DNA from: Planctomycetaceae bacterium
GTDB lineage: Bacteria > Planctomycetota > Planctomycetia > Planctomycetales > Planctomycetaceae
Reading direction: 5' to 3'
Assembly (NCBI GenBank): GCA_020426065.1
Contig: JAGQQT010000096.1
Span: forward strand, 1-10,925
Length of the DNA: 10,925 nt
The notes under the pieces were generated by a model. It saw only the letters and a list, made by a program, of their open reading frames with translations, had not been told where the DNA came from and did not search any database. Made by a program: the position numbers and the translations under genes. Of the stretch, positions 1 through 6,781 are shown piece by piece (positions within the stretch are counted from its first letter, which is position 1; each line of letters starts with the position of its first letter).

Positions 1-1
1 T

Positions 2-1825
2 TACAGTTTGAAGTCAGGTGTTCCAGTCAAAGAGACGTCGGCCAGTGCTGAGACAGCAGAGAAAAATCGACTTCTTTCTCCAGATGGTCAACAGGTTCTG
101 GAATATCGAGATCGCAATCTGTTTGTGCGGAATCTGGCAACCAATCAACGCACGCAATTGACAAAACATCCAGCAGATCGGGAAATGCATGCGGATGATC
201 CGAAGTGGAGCCCGGATGGAAAACGGGTTCTGTTTGTCGAACGGGATATCACGGATGTGAGAATGCGGTCGGTCCTTGTCCCTTCAGATCCTTCCTATCC
301 CGGAGTGGAGGAGCATCGGTTTGCTCGTGTGGGAGAGAAGATTCACAAGTTGCGAATTGGTGTAGTGGATTTCGAAGGCCAGGAAATTCACTGGATGCCG
401 ATTAATACTCCTGAAGAGGGTTTTTATCTGGGCCAGGTGGAGTGGGCTGGGAATTCAAACGAAGTGCTGGTTGAGCAGATGAGTCGATTTCGTGATCAAC
501 GGGATTTTCTGCTGGTGAATGTGGACAGCCGAGAAGTGAAGACGATCTTTCATGAGAAGAACGAGGCCTGGGCAGTCAGCAGTCCGGCCAAAAATATGGG
601 CCTGATCTGGCTGCAGGACGGGAAGTCCTGCCTGGTGATCTCGGAAAAAGATGGCTGGCGCCACGCTTATCATTATTCTCGCGAAGGTGAGGAGCTTTCG
701 CTACTCACACCGGGAGAATATGACATCATCGAACGGGGGATTGTAGATGAGCAGGGGGGCTGGTTTTATTTTCTGGCCTCTCCCGAAAATGGCACACAGC
801 AATATCTGTATCGAGTTCCTCTGGATGGAACGGGGACCCTGCAGCGAATCTCTCCCGACGATCAACCGGGTACGCACGAGTATCAGTTTTCACCGGATGC
901 GAAGTGGGCATTCCACACTTATTCCCGGCTCGATGTGCCTCCCGTCATTTCACTGATCTCGTTGCCAGAGCACAAACGCATCAAGTTACTGGAAGACAAT
1001 CAGGATCTTCGCGAGAAGCTGAATTCACTGGGGCTCCCCCCAACCGAGTTTCTGTCACTCGAGATTGGTGAGGACGTGACGGTTGATGCCTGGCTGATGA
1101 AGCCGAAAGATTTTGATGAGAATCGCAAATACCCGATGCTGGTTTACGTTTATGGAGAACCTCATCTGCAGACAGTCATCGACCGCTGGGGAGCGGCGCA
1201 AAGTCATTTTCATCGTGTGGTGGCTGAAGCGGGTTACCTGGTGGTTTCGATTGATAATCGCGGAACTCCCGCGCCCAAAGGAGCGGCGTGGCGGCGGGCC
1301 ATCTTTGGCAGTCTGGGGCCATTGTCCACCGAAGAGCAGGCGGCTGCATTACAGGAACTGGGACGCGTCAAGCCTTATGTCGATTTGTCCCGAGTCGCCA
1401 TCTGGGGCTGGAGTGGCGGGGGATCCAATACTCTCAATGCCATGTTCCGCAAGCCGGATCTTTACAAGGTGGGAATCGCGGTTGTTCCCAAGCCGCAGCC
1501 TCATCTGTACAACGCCTGGTTCCAGGAAATCTACATGCGGACGCGTGAGGTGAATGCGGAGGGCTATGAACGTTCCGCCCCGATCAACTTCGCCGAAGGT
1601 TTGAAGGGAGACCTGCTGATCATTACCGGATCGGGCGAGACCAATACTCACATTCAAATCATAGAAGGACTGGTCGATCGTCTGGTCGAGATGGGGAAAA
1701 CCTTCGACTACATGGTTTATCCGAACCGGGACCATGGTTTGCGTGAAGGCAAAGGTTCTGAGTTTCACGTGCGGATGCTGATTCTGCGCTATCTGATTGA
1801 GCACCTGCCTCGTGAACCGCGTTAG
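2..1825 (+). CDS. S9-family (DPP IV-like) serine peptidase, 5' end cut by the window edge
   Basis: The frame is open to the left edge, so the start, any signal peptide and part of the propeller are missing; the TTG at base 8 is only the first available start-like codon. Numbering from that codon, residues ~30-340 look like the DPP IV N-terminal beta-propeller (WSPDG-type repeats) and ~345-600 like the alpha/beta-hydrolase domain. The nucleophile is Ser469 in GWSGGG, the oxyanion Tyr is probably Tyr382 in VYVYGEP, and the catalytic His is His576 in NRDHG. The triad Asp position holds Glu544 (GSGETNTH where DPP IV has GTADDNVH); the 32-residue spacing to His matches human DPP IV (708 to 740). 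The double-Glu substrate loop normally found before the WSPDG segment appears to be missing, so true dipeptidyl-peptidase activity is doubtful. It probably acts on peptides outside the cytoplasm. It converges on the minus-strand sulfatase fusion. Confidence 0.9.
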   Translation, partial: YSLKSGVPVKETSASAETAEKNRLLSPDGQQVLEYRDRNLFVRNLATNQRTQLTKHPADREMHADDPKWSPDGKRVLFVERDITDVRMRSVLVPSDPSYPGVEEHRFARVGEKIHKLRIGVVDFEGQEIHWMPINTPEEGFYLGQVEWAGNSNEVLVEQMSRFRDQRDFLLVNVDSREVKTIFHEKNEAWAVSSPAKNMGLIWLQDGKSCLVISEKDGWRHAYHYSREGEELSLLTPGEYDIIERGIVDEQGGWFYFLASPENGTQQYLYRVPLDGTGTLQRISPDDQPGTHEYQFSPDAKWAFHTYSRLDVPPVISLISLPEHKRIKLLEDNQDLREKLNSLGLPPTEFLSLEIGEDVTVDAWLMKPKDFDENRKYPMLVYVYGEPHLQTVIDRWGAAQSHFHRVVAEAGYLVVSIDNRGTPAPKGAAWRRAIFGSLGPLSTEEQAAALQELGRVKPYVDLSRVAIWGWSGGGSNTLNAMFRKPDLYKVGIAVVPKPQPHLYNAWFQEIYMRTREVNAEGYERSAPINFAEGLKGDLLIITGSGETNTHIQIIEGLVDRLVEMGKTFDYMVYPNRDHGLREGKGSEFHVRMLILRYLIEHLPREPR

Positions 1826-1857
1826 TGTCGTGTCAAATTCAGCTGGACATAAAAATG

Positions 1858-1923
1858 GAGTGCCACTGGCTTTGCCAGTGCGGTAGATGATGATGAAGCT
1901 CACTGGCAGAGCCAGTGGCACTC
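1858..1923. repeat. Nested palindromic (REP-like) element between convergent genes
   Basis: Two 23-base arms, at 1858-1880 and 1901-1923, are inverted copies of each other with one mismatch. Each arm also contains its own perfect 7-bp hairpin, CACTGGC-NNN-GCCAGTG, with loop TTT in the left arm and AGA in the right. The element can therefore fold as two small hairpins or as one long one with a 20-base centre. It lies 33 bases after the S9 peptidase stop and 65 bases beyond the stop of the minus-strand fusion gene. T runs flank it on both outer sides (minus strand: five T after the left arm; plus strand: four T at 1929-1932), so it could act as a bidirectional terminator. The architecture resembles dispersed REP-type repeats, but only one copy is visible here. 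Confidence 0.85.
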
Positions 1924-1988
1924 GCCATCTTTTCGAAATGATAACTGCCCAAATTTGCGAGACACGGGATTAGAACCGGTCAAATAAC

Positions 1989-4841
1989 TCAGGGAGCGGT
2001 CTGCTTGTAGGAGGAGGGATGCCAGCGTTCCCGATCTTTCAACCTGCGGGGTTCGCTGTGGACCAGGAGCGAATCTTTCTGGCTGATCATCCAGTCCGCC
2101 AGCATCGCTTTTAATTCTTCCATTCTGGCTGACTGCTCCGGCTGGTCGGCCAGATTGGTCTGTTCCCACTTATCCTGTGTGAGGTGATAAAGTTCCCACT
2201 CAGGACGCTCGAAGTAACGCTGTAGAACTTCCTGGGCGTGATGATCGGTTTCCGCCAGCTGTGCCCACTCCGTCCAATACGCTCCCGCCATCGGTTTGCG
2301 GTCCAGGTCGGAATGGTTGGTGTGAGCAAATTCCGGATGCAGGTTATGGATCAGTTTCCAGTCTTTGGTGCGTACGCTCCGGATAGGATAGATATTCCAG
2401 GTACCGTCTCCTGTGTGTGTGGTGAAGATGGCCTCGCGATGCTCGTTGGTTTCGCCCCGTAAAACTCCGGCAAAAGAACGACCATCCAGATTTTCAGGAA
2501 CCGTTCCACCAGCCAGTTCGAGTAATGTCGGTATCAGATCAATCCAGCTGACCATGGCATCGGTCCTGGTTCCTGCAGTCACATGACCCTGCCAGGAAAT
2601 GATGAGTGGGACGCGAATACCGTAGTCATAAAGATTCCATTTGCCAAATGGCCACTGAGAACCATGATCACTCGTATGAACAAAGAGCATGTTCTCGCTC
2701 AGGTGCTGGTCTGCAATCTCACGCAGTTCTCCCAGAAACGCATCGAGTTCCCTGATCTCCTGGTAATAGGCTGCCCGGTGTTCGCGCGTTGCGGGAGTAT
2801 CGAGATGGTGCGGGGGAAACTCCACCTCGGCTGGATCAAATGTTGTCGGACTGGTCCAGGCCACATGGGGATTGTTGGTTCCCACAAACAGACAAAGTGG
2901 CTTTTTTGATTCCCGCTCAGAAAGAAACGAGGTGACTCGTGTTTTCAGTTGCTCGATGGTTTGAGCGGGTCCGATGTGATCGAAACCAAACTGCCGGGCA
3001 GAACGTCCATGAGCGACTTTTCCAAACGCGGCGACTTCATACCCAGCCGCCTGCAGGTCACTGATCAGGTTGTGTGTGCCTGTGTGAGGAAAGGTGTGAT
3101 TGGCTTCCGCTCCGTTTCGAGCGGGCATCAGGCCAGTCAGCATGGCTGCCCGGCTGGGAGCACAGGAGGGAGAAGCTACAAAGGCATGCATGAAGGTCAT
3201 GCCGTCAGCGGCCAGTTCTTCGAAGCAGGGGGTCGGGATGTTATCGTTCCCATACAGGCTGGAGTCAAACTGGGAATGATCATCGGACAGGTACACAACA
3301 ATATCAGGCTGATTGTTTTGTGCTGGTTTTGCCGTAAATGATTGAGCTTCATCCGGCCCCGGTGTCCCATACGCAGGATCTTTAGCCCGGATATAAACCT
3401 CACCATTGTCAAGCAGTTTGACCTCGAGGGGGACAATCGTGACTCCCTGCTCGTTGATGGTCTGGGCGTTTTCACTGAGATCTCGATTTTCAATTCCTTC
3501 GCTCGGCAGCGGGGGAACATTTCCATTGAAGAATGCGGTACACCACCAGTTGCCATCCCGGTCCTGAAACGGAGTGCCGTGGCCGAGGAATCGCCCGGCA
3601 AACTGGCGAGGTCCATATGGGCCGGTGATTTGATCAGCGACACAGTAATAAAGGTTGTACGATCCTTTACGACCCTCGTCAGTGGACCAGGCCGTCCCCA
3701 GATGCACGTATTTGTCCCCCACTTTGATCATTGTGGCCCCTTCGTGGCCAATCCGGTTAATGGGGGTGCCGTCCGGTCCGGGTCGAGTTCCGGCTGGATC
3801 GATCCGAACTGGTTCCGCGGTATAGCTCGAAAGATCTGCACTGAGTGGGGCGATCATGGTGTTGCCCCACAGGAGATAGCGAGTGCCATCATCATCGGTA
3901 AACAGAGAGGGATCGTGCCGTTCTCCCATTCCGTTGTTCATGGGATGTTCCCAGGGACCTTTTAATTCCTTTCCGGCCGTTAAAGCCAGGCTCGAATGTC
4001 CTCGCGGACAATGCACCAGTGCCCAGCGATCCCCCAGCCAATGAACTTCCGGAGCCCAGATGTACCGGTTGGGGAGTTTCTTGTTCTGCTGGGCTTTCAC
4101 CGTGTCGTCGACGGTAAAGATAGGACCGAGCGATTCCCATTCAATCAGATCTCGGCTTCTCCATAACCGCACCTGATCCCCGACAATACTCTCATCTCCC
4201 AGGCCGATGTTGTAGGGATTTGAGATTTCACGGGGATCACCTTCGTGAGGCTGGGTGCCGGTCAGATAGTAATAGTCATCAGGACCGAGTGTGATATAAG
4301 GATCCCGAATCCAGCCGGACTTGATAAATAATGCGTGATCATGTGATTTCAGTCCTGATCGAATCGTTTCCGCATCCATGACCGGGCCTGGTTTGCGATC
4401 GGTTTTTTCTTCAACAAACGCCGTTCGAGGCAAAGAGTCGGCATCCTGTTTCCCGGCATTCAGCGCGAGAGGTTCGAACAATATCTGATGCAGGTGTGCC
4501 AGTTCCTCTGCCGGAATTTTGATGACCTTGCGGTCGTACGTCATCAGTCCGTTGATTTCCCCTTCCACGTCTGTGGTCTGGGTATAAACTCCAGCCGCTA
4601 TTCCTTCTGATCGGAGTTGGTTGAGCATTTTGAGAGAGGTTTCATATCGTTCCCGATACTCCTCTTTGTTTTGGGGCAAACCGCCGTAGCCCCAGTTGCG
4701 TCGCTCCGCATCCCACAGATGATCGGGGACGGGATAACCATGTCCGCCGAATTCACCCACGACCTTGATGAAGTTATCAAACCGACCATTGGCACCCAGC
4801 TCAAACGGGAAGCCCGGATGGGGATAGCGATGCTCATCCAC
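1989..4841 (-). CDS. Downstream part of the interrupted GH2-GH43-sulfatase fusion: end of GH2 barrel, GH43 domain, sulfatase domain
   Basis: This is 950 codons from a GTG at 4841, in the same frame as the segment ending at 4866. Residues 1-120 are the end of a GH2 TIM barrel, including the nucleophile Glu30 in VVGEFGG. Residues ~175-490 are a GH43 five-bladed propeller with the expected acidic triad: Asp180 (RDPYI), Asp310 (HDPSLF) and Glu367 (GHEGAT). Residues ~511-940 are a sulfatase with metal-binding Asp520-Asp521, the formylglycine motif CAPSR at Cys560, Asp725-His726 and Lys734. The SDHG...NLY region recalls the heparan N-sulfatase-like (SGSH/S1_8) branch, which is a tentative placement. 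There is no signal peptide, so on its own the product would stay cytosolic and carry a decapitated GH2. It was very probably built as part of one exported enzyme of about 1580 residues. A GGGAG site at 4847-4851 gives the GTG a possible ribosome-binding site. Confidence 0.85.
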   Translation of the reverse strand: MDEHRYPHPGFPFELGANGRFDNFIKVVGEFGGHGYPVPDHLWDAERRNWGYGGLPQNKEEYRERYETSLKMLNQLRSEGIAAGVYTQTTDVEGEINGLMTYDRKVIKIPAEELAHLHQILFEPLALNAGKQDADSLPRTAFVEEKTDRKPGPVMDAETIRSGLKSHDHALFIKSGWIRDPYITLGPDDYYYLTGTQPHEGDPREISNPYNIGLGDESIVGDQVRLWRSRDLIEWESLGPIFTVDDTVKAQQNKKLPNRYIWAPEVHWLGDRWALVHCPRGHSSLALTAGKELKGPWEHPMNNGMGERHDPSLFTDDDGTRYLLWGNTMIAPLSADLSSYTAEPVRIDPAGTRPGPDGTPINRIGHEGATMIKVGDKYVHLGTAWSTDEGRKGSYNLYYCVADQITGPYGPRQFAGRFLGHGTPFQDRDGNWWCTAFFNGNVPPLPSEGIENRDLSENAQTINEQGVTIVPLEVKLLDNGEVYIRAKDPAYGTPGPDEAQSFTAKPAQNNQPDIVVYLSDDHSQFDSSLYGNDNIPTPCFEELAADGMTFMHAFVASPSCAPSRAAMLTGLMPARNGAEANHTFPHTGTHNLISDLQAAGYEVAAFGKVAHGRSARQFGFDHIGPAQTIEQLKTRVTSFLSERESKKPLCLFVGTNNPHVAWTSPTTFDPAEVEFPPHHLDTPATREHRAAYYQEIRELDAFLGELREIADQHLSENMLFVHTSDHGSQWPFGKWNLYDYGIRVPLIISWQGHVTAGTRTDAMVSWIDLIPTLLELAGGTVPENLDGRSFAGVLRGETNEHREAIFTTHTGDGTWNIYPIRSVRTKDWKLIHNLHPEFAHTNHSDLDRKPMAGAYWTEWAQLAETDHHAQEVLQRYFERPEWELYHLTQDKWEQTNLADQPEQSARMEELKAMLADWMISQKDSLLVHSEPRRLKDRERWHPSSYKQTAP

Positions 4842-4846
4842 AATAT

Positions 4847-4851
4847 CTCCC
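4847..4851 (-). promoter_or_regulatory. Possible ribosome-binding site for restart after the in-frame stop
   Basis: GGGAG on the minus strand sits five bases before the GTG at 4841 and 15 to 19 bases after the TGA at 4866-4868. It could support re-initiation of translation and so production of the GH43-sulfatase part alone. The same bases encode the ordinary GH2 sequence P-A-G-D, so the match may be a coincidence of coding. Confidence 0.3.
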
Positions 4852-4865
4852 GCTGGCCAGAAGTT

Positions 4866-4868
4866 TCA
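4866..4868 (-). other. In-frame TGA interrupting the GH2-GH43-sulfatase reading frame (6731 to 1989)
   Basis: On the minus strand the codons read I-A-S-G-TGA-N-F-W-P-A-G-D-I-V-D-E-H-R-Y-P. The frame is the same on both sides: 6785 to 4841 is exactly 648 codons, and GH2 similarity continues across the stop without gap or shift. Removing this one codon's stop meaning gives a single protein of about 1580 residues from the ATG at 6731. GH2 enzymes of this kind often have Gly or Trp here (SGGN or SGWN, from memory), and TGA is one base away from both GGA and TGG. A recent nonsense mutation or a base-call error explains it best; readthrough is possible but has no visible supporting signal. Confidence 0.9.
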
Positions 4869-6731
4869 GCCGCTCGCGATGTTGACGAGCCGGCTAGGAT
4901 CCCGTTCTGAAGTCCAGCGGCCTACCTCTATGGTTTTGTGCTGACCCCAGGCTTCGTTGAAGGGGACCCAGGTGACGATCGATGGATGGCTTTCGAGCGA
5001 GGTAATCATCCAGTCGAGTTCTCTCATGAACTGCTCATGCTGCTCTTCAGGCCATTCGGCATCAGTCGGGTTTGGATCGAGTCGCGTCCAACGAGGCCAG
5101 AATTTTCCGGTGCCTCCACTCACCTGATCCTGCCAGACCATCATCCCGACCCGATCGCAATGGTAGTAATACCTGCGTGGTTCTACCTTGATATGTTTGC
5201 GAATCATGTTGAAGCCGGCCGACTTGAGCCACTCGATATCGAACAGCATCCCTTCATCGGAAGGAGGAGTCAGCAGTCCATCCGGCCACCACCCCTGGTC
5301 GAGAGGTCCCCAGTGAAAGATCGGCTGACCATTCAGTGTGAACCGCCAGTGACCGGCAGCATCCTTGGTCTTCCCGACTTCGCGAATACCGAAGTACGAA
5401 TGAACGACATCTCCATTCAGGTGAAGTTCGAGGTCATACAGAGTGGGAGTGTCTGGAGTCCACAGCTGTGGGTTCGGAATGTTCAGGGTCAGCTGGTTTC
5501 CAGACCCTTTTTTGTGTGTGATTTCTTTTCCGTTGAGTCGCACGGTGGCTATCACGTCGAGTTGGCCAGAAATGCGGCCATTGGCTGTGAGGTGAATCGT
5601 GACCTCTCCATTGGTTATGGTCTCGATTTTGATCTTCTCTGCAAACAGTGCTGGAACTTCTTCCAGCCAGACAGTCTGCCAGATTCCGGAGACCTGGGTG
5701 TACCAGATGCCGTGTGCATCGAGCACCTGTTTTCCCCGCAGCTGGAATTGCTCTGTCGCATCTTCCACGCGAACCAGCAGTTCATTCTCACCATCGACAA
5801 TCGCATGAGAGATATCGAAGAAGAAGGGAATGTTTCCGCCCGTGTGCTTGCCGACCGACTGACCATTGACGAAAACTTCACATCGGTAATCCACCGCTTC
5901 AAAATTCAGCAGGAGTCGTTTTTCAGGGGATTTGCTGGCCTGGAATGATCGGTGATACCAGAGGGCTTCGCTTTCATCCAGCAACCGTTGTACTCCACCC
6001 AGCTTTGACTCCAGGCAATACGGAACCAGGATCTGGCCTTCCCAATGCGCAGGTTTTACGTGTTCTGTGATGGAAGTCACCGCATAATCCCAGTGCCCAT
6101 TCAGATTGGTCCAGTCCTTCCGGCGGAGTTGCGGACGCGGATACTCCGTCCAGGCGTTTTCTGGAGTCACTTCCGCTCCCCAGTGGGTAATCAATTCGGA
6201 GACATAAGGTTTTGTGCTGCGGTGTGCTGGTGGGAGTGCGGGGATGTGTTCGCTGTCGACGACATGCACATCAATAAACTGTCCGCCACCGGTCTGGTGA
6301 CAATGGACAGCAAGAATGTTTTTCCCTGTTTTCAGTGCGGAGCGGTCTTCCTCAGCGATGGGGACCACAACGAATTCCGTCGTGTATCCCTTGAGATTTG
6401 CCACAGGTTTACCATTGATGAAGATTTCAGCGTCTTCATCGTGATGTACAAGCAGGGCGGGTTTGGCGGGGACGGTTTCCAGCTCAAATGCTTTCCGCAT
6501 CCAGATGTCATCAGTTTCCCATTTCGTGCCAACCCGAGCTCCCGGCGTACCACGGGTGCCAAAGCCGCCGTAGCCTTCTCTCCACCGACTGTCATCAAAC
6601 TGTTCCTGCTGCCAGCCTTTTGCCGGGCGTTTGAGGATGAATTTCCAGTAATCGGAAATCTCCTCTCCGAAAGAGGCCGTGCACAGCATTGACAGCAATC
6701 CACAAGCAAGGAGTGTCTTTAAGTAGTTCAT
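4866..6731 (-). CDS. Upstream part of the interrupted fusion: secreted GH2 glycoside hydrolase, truncated in its catalytic barrel
   Basis: Numbered from the upstream in-frame GTG at 6785, the preferred start is Met19 (ATG at 6731). It has AGGA six bases upstream and begins a clear signal peptide (MNYLK, hydrophobic TLLACGLLSMLC, probable cleavage near residue 40). Residues ~41-178 resemble a galactose-binding-like jelly roll (IFINGKPVANLKGY). Residues ~210-380 are the GH2 sugar-binding domain (EALWYHRSFQ, VFVNGQSVGKH), ~380-470 the Ig-like domain, and from ~475 the TIM barrel. The acid/base is Glu611 in PFNEAWGQ. Translation then meets TGA after residue 639, before the nucleophile (Glu30 of the next segment), so this product alone should be inactive. 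Members of this family include beta-galactosidases and beta-glucuronidases; the substrate here is not decidable. The GTG at 6785 overlaps the upstream sulfatase stop as GTGA, which suggests translational coupling if it is used. Confidence 0.88.
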   Translation of the reverse strand: MNYLKTLLACGLLSMLCTASFGEEISDYWKFILKRPAKGWQQEQFDDSRWREGYGGFGTRGTPGARVGTKWETDDIWMRKAFELETVPAKPALLVHHDEDAEIFINGKPVANLKGYTTEFVVVPIAEEDRSALKTGKNILAVHCHQTGGGQFIDVHVVDSEHIPALPPAHRSTKPYVSELITHWGAEVTPENAWTEYPRPQLRRKDWTNLNGHWDYAVTSITEHVKPAHWEGQILVPYCLESKLGGVQRLLDESEALWYHRSFQASKSPEKRLLLNFEAVDYRCEVFVNGQSVGKHTGGNIPFFFDISHAIVDGENELLVRVEDATEQFQLRGKQVLDAHGIWYTQVSGIWQTVWLEEVPALFAEKIKIETITNGEVTIHLTANGRISGQLDVIATVRLNGKEITHKKGSGNQLTLNIPNPQLWTPDTPTLYDLELHLNGDVVHSYFGIREVGKTKDAAGHWRFTLNGQPIFHWGPLDQGWWPDGLLTPPSDEGMLFDIEWLKSAGFNMIRKHIKVEPRRYYYHCDRVGMMVWQDQVSGGTGKFWPRWTRLDPNPTDAEWPEEQHEQFMRELDWMITSLESHPSIVTWVPFNEAWGQHKTIEVGRWTSERDPSRLVNIASG

Positions 6732-6781
6732 GCGTATTCCTGGTAATGGTTCCTGCCGAGATACTGAATCAGTTGCATGAT

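Noticed and set aside
4839..4868. A frameshift between the GH2 halves
   Set aside because: Codon counting shows both halves are in the same frame and the amino acids read through cleanly; only an in-frame stop separates them.
4866..4868. Selenocysteine at the in-frame TGA
   Set aside because: No Cys is expected at this GH2 position, the codon is not in a redox motif, and I see no obvious bacterial SECIS-type hairpin just downstream.
4938..5948. Open frame of 336 codons on the plus strand, antisense to the GH2 gene
   Set aside because: It lies wholly opposite a well-supported GH2 domain and shows no recognisable domain; it is a by-product of the codon use of the real gene.
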